Notes: generated by a model not told the origin, from the sequence alone. A stretch of DNA of 64,000 nt from Bacillus amyloliquefaciens DSM 7 = ATCC 23350 (GCF_000196735.1 NC_014551.1:3095001-3159000), one strand, 5' to 3'. Positions 1 through 8,781 are shown, numbered from the stretch's first letter. Numbers and translations are program-made.

Positions 1-32
1 TCTAAACTAGTAAAAAAGATTGGGTGAAACAA

Positions 33-533
33 ATGTCAGAAAAGGAACAACTGAATCAGGTGGAAGCTGTCGCCAGAGCGCGTTTAAAAGAACGGGGGGT
101 TGAGACGGACGATATTGCCGATCTTGTGTATTTCCTCCAGAAAAAATATCATCCTGATTTGACGATGGAGGAATGCAGGCTCAATGTAGACCGTGTCATC
201 GCAAAACGCGAGGTGCAAAACGCGATTTTAACGGGTATAGAATTAGATGTGCTCGCCGAACAAAAGAAGCTGTCTGAACCGCTTCAGACCATTCTGGCGA
301 TTGATGAAAGCCTGTATGGGGTCGACGAGGTGCTCGCCTTCTCTATCGTGAACATATACGGCTCGATCGGCTTTACGAATTACGGTTACATTGATAAAGA
401 AAAACCCGGCATTCTCGGGCGTTTAAATGATAAATCAACGGGCGAATGCCATACATTTCTCGATGATATCGTCGGCGCAATCGCAGCAGCGGCTTCAAGC
501 CGGCTTGCTCACAGCGCCAGAAATACAGAATAA
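33..533 (+). CDS. yutG: Phosphatidylglycerophosphatase A-related protein YutG
   Basis: Member of the PgpA-related family, by recognition of the whole-length sequence (about 166 residues). The family is associated with dephosphorylation in phospholipid metabolism, but the activity of the YutG branch is not shown here. A conserved acidic stretch (AIDESLYGVDE) precedes an Ile/Gly-rich segment and a C-terminal Ala-rich helix. The ATG at 33 is preferred because GGGTGA lies 6-8 nt upstream; an in-frame GTG at 24 would add three residues. It converges with yutF on a shared terminator. Identity is fairly sure, function less so. Confidence 0.8.
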   Translation: MSEKEQLNQVEAVARARLKERGVETDDIADLVYFLQKKYHPDLTMEECRLNVDRVIAKREVQNAILTGIELDVLAEQKKLSEPLQTILAIDESLYGVDEVLAFSIVNIYGSIGFTNYGYIDKEKPGILGRLNDKSTGECHTFLDDIVGAIAAAASSRLAHSARNTE

Positions 534-561
534 GGACGGCCGTAATGGCCGTCCTTTTTTT
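534..561 (+). terminator. Bidirectional terminator between yutG and yutF
   Basis: Perfect GC-rich stem GGACGGCC / GGCCGTCC with a short TAA-type loop, followed by seven T residues. It starts one base after the yutG stop codon and ends at the yutF stop codon, so it can serve both convergent genes. Confidence 0.85.
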
Positions 562-1330
562 ATAGATGTTCAATCCATTCGGTTAAGGAATCAATCGCAT
601 ATGTCGGCTTCTGGTCATAACCGGCCATATGTTCACGCTTTGTCACACCCGTGTGAACCAGCAGCGTGTCCATCCCCGCGTTGATGCCGGCCATAATATC
701 CGTTGCATAGTTATCGCCGACCATGAGTGTTTCGGAAATATCCGTTCCGAGCACACGCATCGCCTGTTCCATAATAATGGATTCAGGCTTGCCGATAAAG
801 ACAGGCTCAACGCCCGTTGACACCGTCAAAACGGACGTCAGTGAACCGTTCCCCGGCAACAGCCCTCTTTCGGTCGGAATGGCGACGTCGCCGTTTGTTG
901 AAATAAACCGGGCGCCGTTTCTGATCGCAAGGCATCCCGTTGCCAATTTTTCATATGTAATGCCGCGGTCGATTCCCACAACGACAAAGTCCGCGTTTTC
1001 TTCTCCGAAGCTCAGCCCGTTTTCTTCAATGGCCTGGCGGATGCCTTCTTCGCCGATTACATATACCGATGCATCTTTTTTCTGCTGGGCGATATGCTGC
1101 GCAGTCGCCATGCTCGTCGTGAAGACCTGTTCTTCAGATGCCGGAATGTCAAAGCTCATCAGCTTGTCCGCCACCTGCTTCGGCGTCCGGGAAGAATTGT
1201 TCGTCACAAATAAATACGGAATGCCGCGCGCTTTAAGCGTTCTCACGAATTCACACGCTTCTTCGATTTTTTCCGTCCCGTTGTACATTGTGCCGTCCAA
1301 ATCAATCAAATATCCTTTATAATCCTTCAT
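560..1330 (-). CDS. yutF: HAD-superfamily phosphatase YutF (NagD/p-nitrophenyl phosphatase-like)
   Basis: A 256-residue HAD subfamily IIA hydrolase. Motif I is LIDLDGTMYNG with the nucleophilic Asp. Motif II is the FVTNNSS segment, a Lys lies in the IGKPE segment, and motif IV is MVGDNYATDI. A mobile cap typical of NagD-type sugar or nucleotide phosphatases sits between them. The physiological substrate is unknown. The start is the ATG at 1330, with AGGAG 8 nt upstream; an upstream in-frame codon at 1357 has no ribosome site. It is co-oriented with yutE and yutD in a probable operon. Confidence 0.85.
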   Translation of the reverse strand: MKDYKGYLIDLDGTMYNGTEKIEEACEFVRTLKARGIPYLFVTNNSSRTPKQVADKLMSFDIPASEEQVFTTSMATAQHIAQQKKDASVYVIGEEGIRQAIEENGLSFGEENADFVVVGIDRGITYEKLATGCLAIRNGARFISTNGDVAIPTERGLLPGNGSLTSVLTVSTGVEPVFIGKPESIIMEQAMRVLGTDISETLMVGDNYATDIMAGINAGMDTLLVHTGVTKREHMAGYDQKPTYAIDSLTEWIEHL

Positions 1331-1363
1331 ACTCAACACTCCTGTGGATTTTCTCACTTGTTG

Positions 1364-1798
1364 TTATTTAAATGCGGAAACAGGACCTAATTCTGTTTCA
1401 AGGTAGGTTCTTACTCGGACCGGAAAGGCTTTCAGCACGTCCTTGTTTGACGTGATCAACGCAAACAGTTCCTGATGATCGGCGTGCTGATATTCCTGGA
1501 CAAGCTGCTTTCTGGAAGAAATCAATTGCTTCAGCTTATTTCCTTCTTCTTCAGCTACCACCTTTTCATCCGTCAGAATATCCATGATGTCATCATAGCT
1601 GCCCGGATCGCGCATGATAAAGCCGTCAATCATATCATTTCCGACATCGAGAATGCATTCGATCATAAGATGGCTGATCCGCTCAAGCGCCCGTTTTTCG
1701 ATCTCGCTCTGCCATGCCGGCGTGCTATCAAACAGCGCCAGCTGGTTCTCAAAAAAACGGAGTGTTTGTTCGATTTTATTTCTGTCAACAAAATACAC
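1364..1798 (-). CDS. yutE: HepT-like (DUF86) protein YutE
   Basis: A 144-residue, mostly helical protein of the DUF86/HepT-like family. HepT proteins are HEPN-fold RNases that usually pair with a MNT nucleotidyltransferase antitoxin. No MNT gene lies next to it here; the neighbours are yutF and yutD, so it is an orphan member with probably a housekeeping role. The helix ALERISHLMIECILDVGNDMI matches the family core, but the canonical R-X4-6-H catalytic pair is not clearly present. Its position in the yutDEF run is the same as in B. subtilis. Confidence 0.75.
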   Translation of the reverse strand: MYFVDRNKIEQTLRFFENQLALFDSTPAWQSEIEKRALERISHLMIECILDVGNDMIDGFIMRDPGSYDDIMDILTDEKVVAEEEGNKLKQLISSRKQLVQEYQHADHQELFALITSNKDVLKAFPVRVRTYLETELGPVSAFK

Positions 1799-1823
1799 GT
1801 GACAGCATCCCCTTCTGCATCAA

Positions 1824-2099
1824 TTATTTTCTGATTCGTTTTAAAACAAAATACGCGCAGCCGAAATTGCAGTATTCATAAATATATTCGTCCAATGTGC
1901 TGATTTTCGTTTCAAAGGTTGCTTTTTGATTCTGGTCATCAAAGAAGCCTTTGAGCCGCAGCTGACTGTATCCCCAGTCTCCCACAATGTAATCATATTT
2001 ATTTAATATGTCTGAATAGCGGGCTTTGAACGCTTCTTCATTAAAGCCGTTTTTAAAATCATGTACGAGTTCAAACTCGGCATTTTGAATAAGAATCAT
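1824..2099 (-). CDS. yutD: YutD family protein (DUF1027)
   Basis: A short protein of about 91 residues conserved in Firmicutes, with no known biochemical role. It has a highly conserved centre (YDYIVGDWGYSQLRLKGFF) and a C-terminal segment with two cysteines (YCNFGCAYFV). The start is the ATG at 2099, placed after an AGAGGTGA ribosome site; the longer in-frame reading to 2132 includes the ribosome site and promoter and is rejected. It is first gene of the probable yutD-yutE-yutF operon. Confidence 0.8.
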   Translation of the reverse strand: MILIQNAEFELVHDFKNGFNEEAFKARYSDILNKYDYIVGDWGYSQLRLKGFFDDQNQKATFETKISTLDEYIYEYCNFGCAYFVLKRIRK

Positions 2100-2127
2100 G
2101 TCTTCACCTCTTTTATCACTCTTTACT

Positions 2128-2156
2128 ATCATAATTCATTGACTTCTGTCCATCAA
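2128..2156 (-). promoter_or_regulatory. Sigma-A promoter for yutD
   Basis: On the minus strand TTGATG (-35) and TATGAT (-10) are separated by exactly 17 bp and lie about 30 bp ahead of the yutD start. Sequence match only. Confidence 0.5.
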
Positions 2157-2271
2157 TTGCAAAATGAGACGCTTTGGATTGCCCGGAGAATTTTCCCCTT
2201 TTATATCCAGTGTAGCGGTTCAGACGATCCTTATTCAAGAATGACTTTTCCCCAGAAAAAACGGCTCCATC

Positions 2272-2302
2272 ACAAAAAACCCAAAACCTGCGGCGGTTTG
2301 GG
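2272..2302 (-). terminator. Terminator of lipA
   Basis: Minus-strand stem CCCAAACC / GGTTTTGGG with a GCCGCA loop, followed by a run of T residues (A-rich on the plus strand at 2273-2279). It lies just downstream of the lipA stop codon. Confidence 0.8.
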
Positions 2303-2317
2303 TTTTTTCGGCTTTTA

Positions 2318-3214
2318 TTATGCTTGGGCCTGGCGTTTTTTAGACGCTTCGTTTACCTGTTCATCCGCATGGTAGGAAGAACGGACAAGCGGGCCTGCTT
2401 CACAGTGGCTGAAGCCTTTTTGCATCGCGATTTCTTTCAGTTCGGCAAATTCGTCCGGATGATAATATTTTTGGACTTTTAAATGTTTTTTCGACGGCTG
2501 CAGGTATTGGCCGATCGCCATGATGTCGACATTGTTCGCAAGCAGGTCGTCCATGACTTCAATAATTTCTTCCTTCGTTTCGCCGAGGCCGATCATAATG
2601 CTTGATTTGGTCGGGATGTCCGGCTGCATTTCTTTTGCACGGCGCAAAAATTCCAAAGAACGGTCATATGTTGCGCGGGCGCGGACTCTCGGTGTCAGGC
2701 GGCGCACGGTTTCAATATTGTGGTTCAGAATATCAGGGCGGGTATCCATTAATGTTTTCAGGTTGTCGTAATTTCCGCCCATGTCGGATGGCAGCACTTC
2801 AATCGTCGTGAACGGGCTTTTTCTGCGGATCGCCCGGACCGTTTCCGCAAAGACGCCTGCTCCGCCGTCTTTCTGGTCATCGCGCGCCACGGCCGTAATG
2901 ACGGCGTGTTTTAAATTCATCAGCGCGACGGAATCAGCTACGCGTTCCGGCTCCTGCAGATCCAGCTCAGTCGGCAGACCCGTTTTTACAGCGCAGAATC
3001 GGCATGCTCTCGTACAGACAGAACCTAGAATCATGAATGTCGCCGTACGTCTTACAGCCCAGCATTCATGGATGTTCGGGCATTTTGCTTCTTCACATAC
3101 GGTATGCAGATTATTTTCACGCATTAATTTTTTCAGGCCCGTATAGTTTTCATTCGTGTTCAGCTTTATTTTGAGCCATTCCGGCTTTCTCAGATGCTCG
3201 TCTTTCTTTGCCAT
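2318..3214 (-). CDS. lipA: Lipoyl synthase LipA
   Basis: Radical SAM enzyme that inserts two sulfurs into protein-bound octanoate to make lipoate for 2-oxoacid dehydrogenases and the glycine cleavage system. Both iron-sulfur motifs are intact: the auxiliary cluster [12 protein letters not shown] (near residues 40-51) and the radical SAM motif CTRACRFC (near 67-74). The C-terminal RSSYHAD with the conserved RSSY is present. Length of 298 residues is normal. GGAGATGA precedes the ATG. The gene stands alone between terminators, divergent from lytH. Confidence 0.95.
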   Translation of the reverse strand: MAKKDEHLRKPEWLKIKLNTNENYTGLKKLMRENNLHTVCEEAKCPNIHECWAVRRTATFMILGSVCTRACRFCAVKTGLPTELDLQEPERVADSVALMNLKHAVITAVARDDQKDGGAGVFAETVRAIRRKSPFTTIEVLPSDMGGNYDNLKTLMDTRPDILNHNIETVRRLTPRVRARATYDRSLEFLRRAKEMQPDIPTKSSIMIGLGETKEEIIEVMDDLLANNVDIMAIGQYLQPSKKHLKVQKYYHPDEFAELKEIAMQKGFSHCEAGPLVRSSYHADEQVNEASKKRQAQA

Positions 3215-3311
3215 TTCCCCATCATCTCCATTATCCCTGTATTCATGTTCGTGTGCGAAAAATTTCTATTTCACGATGGATATAAAACTTGCGGATTTCT
3301 ATTCATTAGTC

Positions 3312-3340
3312 ACTTTAACATAGGAAAAATTTCTCGACAA
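3312..3340 (-). promoter_or_regulatory. Possible promoter of lipA
   Basis: Minus-strand TTGTCG and TAAAGT with a 17-bp spacer, about 100 bp upstream of the lipA start. The hexamers are imperfect, so this is a weak call. Confidence 0.35.
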
Positions 3341-3416
3341 GGGAAGAGAATTACTTACATTTTCTCGGAATTGTGCCGCAAACTATTTGTATTCAATCCT
3401 GAAAGGAGATCATGTT

Positions 3417-4394
3417 GTGAAAGTTCTGTTATCTGCTCTTCTCCTTTTATCAGTTTTCTGTCCGGCTGCAAGCGGGAAAGAACAATCGGCTTCTGTTTAC
3501 AGCGAACGGATGCAGTTGTACCGCAAAGCCGAAGCGGTCACGCAGATTCCTTGGTATGTGCTTGCAGCGGTTGATCAATATGAAGAAAATATCCGCTCAA
3601 ACCGAAAGGACCTGCCTGAAAAAGCGGGAATCATCAGCATTTATATTCCGGATTATTTGTGGAGCGGACCTGAAAATCCAAATCCTAAGGACGATGCGCC
3701 CCTCAGCATTAAAGTATTTGACGGGATCGGTCTGGACGGTGACGGTGACGGAAAAGCCGAAGTAAGCAATGATGAGGATATCCTTTATACATTTGCACAG
3801 TATTTGGCGGCATTCGGAACGGATCTTGACCATATCCGCATCGGCCTCTGGAATTATTATCGCCGTGATCAGACGGTCGGCATTATCACGGAATTCATGA
3901 CACTGTTCAAAACGTTCGGCCGCCTTGATCTCGGAGAACACGCTTTTCCGCTTCCCGTAAAAACGGATTACAGCTACCGCAGCACTTGGGGCGCCGCACG
4001 GGGTTTCGGCGGACGCCGGATTCACGAAGGAACGGATCTGTTCGCTCATTATGGGCTCCCCGTCAGATCGACCTGCTACGGTATTGTTGAAATGAAGGGC
4101 TGGAACCGCTTCGGCGGCTGGAGAATCGGCATCAGGGATATCAATAACACGTATCACTACTTCGCCCATCTGAACGGCTTTGCAAAAGGTGTCCATAAAG
4201 GCCAGATCGTCAAACCCGGAGAGGTGATCGGTTCTGTCGGAAGCTCCGGATACGGACCGCCGGGCACCGCGGGAAAATTTCCGCCGCATCTTCACTACGG
4301 GATGTATAAAGATAACGGAAGGTCGGAATGGTCTTTTGACCCGTATCCTCATTTAAGGGCATGGGAGCGAAAAGAAATCCGCAAGAAAAAGTAA
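3417..4394 (+). CDS. lytH: Sporulation L-Ala-D-Glu endopeptidase LytH (M23 family)
   Basis: Secreted zinc metallopeptidase. In B. subtilis it trims cortex peptidoglycan side chains to single L-alanine and is made late in the mother cell under sigma-K. A signal peptide (KVLLSALLLLSVFCPAASG) is followed by a helical domain with a calcium-loop-like DGDGDGKAEV segment. The C-terminal M23 LytM fold has HEGTD, carrying the first His and Asp ligands, and HLHYG, the HxH motif. The start is the GTG at 3417, with AAAGGAG 8 nt upstream, giving 325 residues. No convincing sigma-K promoter was identified by eye. Confidence 0.9.
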   Translation: MKVLLSALLLLSVFCPAASGKEQSASVYSERMQLYRKAEAVTQIPWYVLAAVDQYEENIRSNRKDLPEKAGIISIYIPDYLWSGPENPNPKDDAPLSIKVFDGIGLDGDGDGKAEVSNDEDILYTFAQYLAAFGTDLDHIRIGLWNYYRRDQTVGIITEFMTLFKTFGRLDLGEHAFPLPVKTDYSYRSTWGAARGFGGRRIHEGTDLFAHYGLPVRSTCYGIVEMKGWNRFGGWRIGIRDINNTYHYFAHLNGFAKGVHKGQIVKPGEVIGSVGSSGYGPPGTAGKFPPHLHYGMYKDNGRSEWSFDPYPHLRAWERKEIRKKK

Positions 4395-4429
4395 ACACAC
4401 AGCCGCCAGAAGAGAATGCGGCTGTGTGT
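4395..4429. terminator. Bidirectional terminator lytH/yunB
   Basis: A 12-bp perfect stem ACACACAGCCGC / GCGGCTGTGTGT follows the lytH stop codon directly and is followed by a T-rich tract. On the other strand it sits just beyond the yunB stop codon. Confidence 0.85.
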
Positions 4430-4431
4430 CT

Positions 4432-5190
4432 TTATTTGTTTTTCTCCTTTTTTTCATTCGGCAGCTGAACGGAAGGCGTCACGCCTGATCCGCCGCTTCC
4501 GTTATAAAACTGTGGCACCTCTCCTTGAATGGCTTTAATGGAGACCGGAATATTATTCGTAACGACCGACGTTTTGCTGGCAAACGGAATAATGACCTTC
4601 ACTTTAATTTCCACAAAAATACTGATATCAATCAGGGCATTGTTGATGCCATACGGTTTTATTTTTGTTTTCACATCAGTTAACGCATCGCCGATCAGGT
4701 TAAAGCGCACCGGGATTTTCGGCCCCAGATTTCCGAGAATGCTGTTTCCCGTGACCTGCCCTAAGGGAATATCAATCATAATTTCATCGGCCGTTTTAGC
4801 GCCTTTTTCTGTTTCATGCTGCTTATTGTTCGACTCCGCTTCCTTCAGGTGAGCCTGAAGCTGCTTTGTCACTTTCGCCTTCATGCTGTTGACCATTTGT
4901 GTATTAAAATCCATCGTTGTGACTTTTCCGTTTTCATCCGTTTTCATATCGACCATATCTTTCACATTATCTGTGTGAGACATATATTCTTCAATGGATT
5001 CCGTAATGACTTCAGTCGCCACCCGTTTCGTTTCCATTTCCCCGATGTTCATCAGCACCGGTTTAATTGAGGAATTGATCATCCAAAGGCTGATGACCGT
5101 CGATATGATAAAAAAAGCAAACGACAGAAGAAGCACATATCGAAAAGGCAAAGGCCCTCTCTTGCGAAGAGCGCTCCGGTATCTAGGCAA
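4432..5190 (-). CDS. yunB: Sporulation protein YunB
   Basis: A 252-residue mother-cell sporulation protein. In B. subtilis YunB is a sigma-E-dependent protein needed for normal spore formation. One N-terminal membrane segment (VLLLSFAFFIISTVISLW) is followed by an extracytoplasmic domain with repeated 'PLGQVTGNSILGNLGPKIPVRF'-type beta strands and a Gly/Pro-rich tail. The start is a TTG at 5188-5190, with AAGGGGGGA 6 nt upstream. The longer in-frame reading to 5277 covers the hairpin and has no other ribosome site. Expression appears gated by the leader hairpin described separately. Confidence 0.88.
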   Translation of the reverse strand: MPRYRSALRKRGPLPFRYVLLLSFAFFIISTVISLWMINSSIKPVLMNIGEMETKRVATEVITESIEEYMSHTDNVKDMVDMKTDENGKVTTMDFNTQMVNSMKAKVTKQLQAHLKEAESNNKQHETEKGAKTADEIMIDIPLGQVTGNSILGNLGPKIPVRFNLIGDALTDVKTKIKPYGINNALIDISIFVEIKVKVIIPFASKTSVVTNNIPVSIKAIQGEVPQFYNGSGGSGVTPSVQLPNEKKEKNK

Positions 5191-5196
5191 GAAAAA

Positions 5197-5236
5197 TCCC
5201 CCCTTACATATCACAATGTATGCTTGTAAGGGGGGA
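5197..5236 (-). promoter_or_regulatory. yunB leader: RBS-sequestering inverted repeat with sigma-E -10 box in its loop
   Basis: Arms 5197-5208 and 5225-5236 are a perfect 12-bp inverted repeat with a 16-nt loop. The inner arm (5197-5205) is the yunB Shine-Dalgarno sequence. The loop carries CATACATT on the minus strand (5215-5222), matching the sigma-E -10 consensus CATACAnT, with an AATACT-like -35 about 14 bp upstream. A transcript started there would begin near 5208 and lack the outer arm. Read-through RNA from yunD would fold and hide the ribosome site. Confidence 0.7.
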
Positions 5237-5296
5237 CATAGTATTTTATTTTCACTCTTAAAAAGTCCCGCTTTCACTGGGGGCAGCTATATTGCA

Positions 5297-6691
5297 TTAT
5301 GACTGCTGCGCAAGCTTCCAGGCGAGCAGATCCCTTAAAAACTCCGGCATAAAGTATTGCTTTTCTTTCGAATCGCGGATGTACGGGAACAGCTTTCCGA
5401 GTGTAAACATGTCGAGAACGGCAACCGAGTATATCCGGTCCGAATCAAGCTCTTCTCCGTTCACTTTCACATTGATGAGATGCGTTACACCGTCTTCAAG
5501 GATATCAGTCTGCACCTCGGCTCCGGCATACACCATCTTGCCCATGACCTCCCCGCGGAAGCCGAGGCCTTTTATCCGCAGCTGCTCCATGTTTTCTGAG
5601 GCAGCCTGGCCGATTGTTTCCTGGAGTTCCCTGCCTGAAAGACGCACGGCGACCGGATTGATCGGATGAGGGCAGATGCGGTGCAGATCAAGCTTTGTGA
5701 CAGGTCCCTTCTTTAGAGGCCCCAAAATGACGCCTGAATTCACCATGCTGACTTCACAGCCGCACCAGTTTTTCAGCGCCTCGGCTAAAAGAAGCGGGAG
5801 CGGTGATTCCTCAAACCACTTCACGCCGGCTTCTTCATTCAGATTGGCGACCTGTACGGAGAGCAGATTTTCCGCTTCCCGTTCTTTCTCTTTCAGAAAA
5901 GCCGCCGTATCTTTAGATTCCCCGTGCCAATCAGCCATTTTCTGCACAGATGCCTGTTTGCTGACGATGGTTCGTGTTTCACTGTCCAGCGTCAGCTCGA
6001 CACAGCCGACATAGTTTCCGTATTTTTCCGCACATGCAAGCAATACGCCGTTTATGTCCTGCCCGTCCTCAAGAAGGTGGTGCGTATGTGATTCAAGAAT
6101 GACATCGATGTCCGGAAATGTTTCCGCTGCGGCCCGGTCATCTATGAGGCCTAGATGCGAAAGCAGAATGATGATATCCGCTTTGCCCTTGATATCGTCG
6201 AGTGATTCTTGAATGCTTTTTTCCGCATCCGTCACCGTCCAGCCGAGCTTTTGATAGACGGGATAATACGGCACCGTGACGCCGAGTATGCCGGCGGTCA
6301 TCCCGTTTTTCAGCGTTTTGATCACGTACGGCACAGCCCATTTCGGCCGCTGTCCGTCCTCGTCAAACAGGTTGGATACAATGACGGGAAACGCGGCATG
6401 ATGATATAAATCCGCCAGCTCATCGTGAGGCAGCGTAATTCCTTCATTATTCCCGACGGCAGCCGCATCAATCTCAAGACGGTTTAACAAGTCGACATTC
6501 GCTTTGCCGAAGGTCGCTTCTGTAATCATTTGAAATCGGTCCATATGATCGCCGATGTCGAATACGAGTGTTTCCTCCCCGTCTTTTTCATGCTCATTTT
6601 TCTTCTGCTCAATGTAATGTACGATTTTCGGCCAATTTTCGAAATGGCTGTGCAAATCATTCGTATGATATAAACGGAGTTTCTCTAACAT
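5297..6691 (-). CDS. yunD: Metallophosphoesterase/5'-nucleotidase family protein YunD
   Basis: A 464-residue two-domain enzyme. The N-terminal calcineurin-like metallophosphoesterase domain has TNDLHSHF (motif 1), DIGDHMDR (motif 2), GNNE (motif 3) and SHTHH (metal-binding motif). The C-terminal 5'-nucleotidase substrate domain has NSGVILG and FRGEVMGKM. No signal peptide is visible, so it is probably cytoplasmic; the substrate is unproven. AGGAGAGATGGT precedes the ATG. It is the last gene of the yunG-F-E-D run, 18 bp after yunE. Confidence 0.88.
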   Translation of the reverse strand: MLEKLRLYHTNDLHSHFENWPKIVHYIEQKKNEHEKDGEETLVFDIGDHMDRFQMITEATFGKANVDLLNRLEIDAAAVGNNEGITLPHDELADLYHHAAFPVIVSNLFDEDGQRPKWAVPYVIKTLKNGMTAGILGVTVPYYPVYQKLGWTVTDAEKSIQESLDDIKGKADIIILLSHLGLIDDRAAAETFPDIDVILESHTHHLLEDGQDINGVLLACAEKYGNYVGCVELTLDSETRTIVSKQASVQKMADWHGESKDTAAFLKEKEREAENLLSVQVANLNEEAGVKWFEESPLPLLLAEALKNWCGCEVSMVNSGVILGPLKKGPVTKLDLHRICPHPINPVAVRLSGRELQETIGQAASENMEQLRIKGLGFRGEVMGKMVYAGAEVQTDILEDGVTHLINVKVNGEELDSDRIYSVAVLDMFTLGKLFPYIRDSKEKQYFMPEFLRDLLAWKLAQQS

Positions 6692-6708
6692 ACCATCTCT
6701 CCTACCTT

Positions 6709-7530
6709 TTAGCTGAATATCCCTTGATAAATCAATTCACAGCCGATCAAAATCAATACGACCCGCATGAAAAGCACGATCGTTTTCGTCCGGACCCGCT
6801 TATTGACCCACGCGCCCATTTTGCCGCCGAACCAAGCGCCCGGAACAAGGCACAGCGCATACAACCAATTGACATGGCCCTCTGCGATATGTGACACGGA
6901 ACCCGTCACGGAGGATAAGAAAATAATGAGCATTGACGTCGCCACAGCCACTTTCGGCGGGAACAAAAATAACAGCATCATGGCCGGAACCATAAGAGAG
7001 CCGCCGCCAATGCCGAAGAGACCGCCCAATAAGCCGACGAAAAAGGCAATCGCGATACCGGTAAAAATACGGTACGAATATGTATAAAGCTCACCCGATT
7101 CATCCTCATATGTCCGGATTATGCCTTTATGGGCTTTATTGACCGGTTTTGCTTTCGCCTTCAGCATTAATGTAATGGAAATCAAAATCATAAAAAGTCC
7201 GAACCAGACGGAAAACGTATGCGCATTAAAAAGTTTAGACAAATACGCGCCGATGATGCTTCCCGGGCCGGAACCGATAAAAAAGATCAGCCCGCTTTTG
7301 TAATCAACGGTTTTATATTTCATATAGGCCAGAGTTGATGACAGGCCCGTGAAAATAATGACCAAAAGGGACGTGCCGATGGCAGTCTGCGGCGTTACGT
7401 CATGGAAAAACGAAGTCATCGTGCTTAAATAGAGCATCGCCGGCACGATGATAATTCCTCCCCCAAGCCCGATCAGGCTGCCGACCGTTCCCGCAATAAA
7501 TCCTAATATGATCAAAATAAGATAAGACAT
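6709..7530 (-). CDS. yunE: TSUP/TauE-SafE family anion permease YunE
   Basis: Polytopic membrane protein with eight predicted hydrophobic segments. It contains the two glycine-rich repeats of the sulfite exporter TauE/SafE family: GSLIGLGGGIIIVPAML near the N-terminus and GLLGGLFGIGGGSLMVPAM in the middle. It probably moves a small organic or sulfur anion across the membrane. The ATG at 7530 has AGAGG 12 nt upstream; the upstream in-frame codon lies inside yunF. It is co-transcribed with yunF and yunD. Confidence 0.85.
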   Translation of the reverse strand: MSYLILIILGFIAGTVGSLIGLGGGIIIVPAMLYLSTMTSFFHDVTPQTAIGTSLLVIIFTGLSSTLAYMKYKTVDYKSGLIFFIGSGPGSIIGAYLSKLFNAHTFSVWFGLFMILISITLMLKAKAKPVNKAHKGIIRTYEDESGELYTYSYRIFTGIAIAFFVGLLGGLFGIGGGSLMVPAMMLLFLFPPKVAVATSMLIIFLSSVTGSVSHIAEGHVNWLYALCLVPGAWFGGKMGAWVNKRVRTKTIVLFMRVVLILIGCELIYQGIFS

Positions 7531-7549
7531 GTGTCTTGAAACCTCTTTT

Positions 7550-8401
7550 CTAGCTGAATAGGTCGAGCTGCTTCGGAGCAAGCCCGGTATATGAGATATC
7601 TAGCATTTCAAGCATCTCAAGGCCGTTATCGGCGGCGTCTCCGCCTGAGTTATTGTTGAACAGCACATACAGATTGCGCGACTGTTTTTTCAGCTCCTGA
7701 AGATTGTTTTTCCAATCTTTGAGCTCCTGTTTGTTATAGCGGTATAAATATCTGACCTCGCGCCAGTTTTGACCGCCGTCAGGTTTGATCCAGCCCTGCT
7801 TGTTCCGCCCGTGAAAACGGATAAGCGTTTTTTCTTCATCCGTTGCTTTCAGGACGGTCGGAATGCTGCCCTCGCCAATTTGCGGCTCGTCACATATGCT
7901 GTGAATCCAGCCTTCCGCCTTCATAAAGGAAAGCGTCTGCTCGTAAAATGGCGGGGAAAACCACGACCGGTTGCGGAATTCAAGGGCGCACGGGATATCG
8001 CCCATCTGCTGCCTGCACCATCTCAAATATGCGACGTTTTCTTTCTTGCAGTCAAACCACGGCGGGAATTGGAACAGCACCATGGCAAGCTTTCCATGTT
8101 CAATATACGGCGTCAATGACAGCTTAAACGCTTCAAACATCTCTTCCTTCGTTTCAAAAGGAATATCGCCGCGCTGATGGCCCGTCATTCCTTGATATGC
8201 CTTAACGACAAATTGAAAGGATTCCGGCGTCTCTTTGACCCATCTTTCGTTATTGCGGGCGGGCTGTATCGCGTAAAAGCTCGCGTCAAGCTCAACGATG
8301 GGAAAATGGGAGGAATAAGCCTGCAGTTTTTGCGGGCCCGCTGTTTTAGGCGGATAGATGCTGTCATGATCCCCCCATCCCGTCAGTCCGATATAAATCA
8401 C
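7550..8401 (-). CDS. yunF: DUF72 family protein YunF
   Basis: A 283-residue TIM-barrel-like DUF72 protein. The N-terminus carries the family pattern IGLTGWGDHDSIYP and later ELDASFYAIQ. LEFRNRSWF and FHGRN follow, and the C-terminal YVLFNNNSGGDAADNG region has the conserved Asn-rich motif. Biochemical function is unknown. It starts at a GTG with GAGGTGAAGGA upstream. Genes on both sides are spaced by less than 30 bp, indicating an operon. Confidence 0.82.
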   Translation of the reverse strand: MIYIGLTGWGDHDSIYPPKTAGPQKLQAYSSHFPIVELDASFYAIQPARNNERWVKETPESFQFVVKAYQGMTGHQRGDIPFETKEEMFEAFKLSLTPYIEHGKLAMVLFQFPPWFDCKKENVAYLRWCRQQMGDIPCALEFRNRSWFSPPFYEQTLSFMKAEGWIHSICDEPQIGEGSIPTVLKATDEEKTLIRFHGRNKQGWIKPDGGQNWREVRYLYRYNKQELKDWKNNLQELKKQSRNLYVLFNNNSGGDAADNGLEMLEMLDISYTGLAPKQLDLFS

Positions 8402-8427
8402 ATTCCTTCACCTCTCACTCTAGTTTA

Positions 8428-8781
8428 TCACAGGTGTTTTTCTCTTTCCGTTTCCATGTTTTTTCTGAATGCTCTTGTCAGATACCCGTATTGATTTTCA
8501 TTGGTGTCCGAAAATGCCTCACTTCTGGAAGAAGGGATATGCTGATAGACGATCGGCTCTGAAAACTGACCGCTCGTGAAGTCATATATCTCCCCATCTA
8601 TCCGGTTATAAAAATGCCAGCTTGTTCCGGTTTTCGTTTTGAGAATGTCACCGCCGCACACATCTTGGATGACTAAAGCCGTCACGCCGCACTGGCCTTT
8701 GGCCGGGCATTCTTCCGTCCATTTTGTACTAGTCTTGCGCGACCAGGATGCCGTTAATATGTTCAAGATTTGATCATACAA
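8428..8781 (-). CDS. yunG: Conserved protein YunG
   Basis: A 117-residue cytoplasmic protein of unknown role. It has a compact Cys-containing motif (CPAKGQCGVTALVIQD) followed by a substrate-like 'GTSWHFYNRIDG' strand; the Cys/His arrangement is reminiscent of a papain-like fold, but this is inference. It starts at a TTG with AAGGAG 9 nt upstream. It appears to be first in the yunG-F-E-D operon. Confidence 0.78.
   Translation of the reverse strand: MYDQILNILTASWSRKTSTKWTEECPAKGQCGVTALVIQDVCGGDILKTKTGTSWHFYNRIDGEIYDFTSGQFSEPIVYQHIPSSRSEAFSDTNENQYGYLTRAFRKNMETEREKHL

Noticed and set aside
3597..4352. 251-codon minus-strand open frame across lytH
   Set aside because: It is antisense to the well-supported M23 peptidase, with no ribosome site or recognisable domain.
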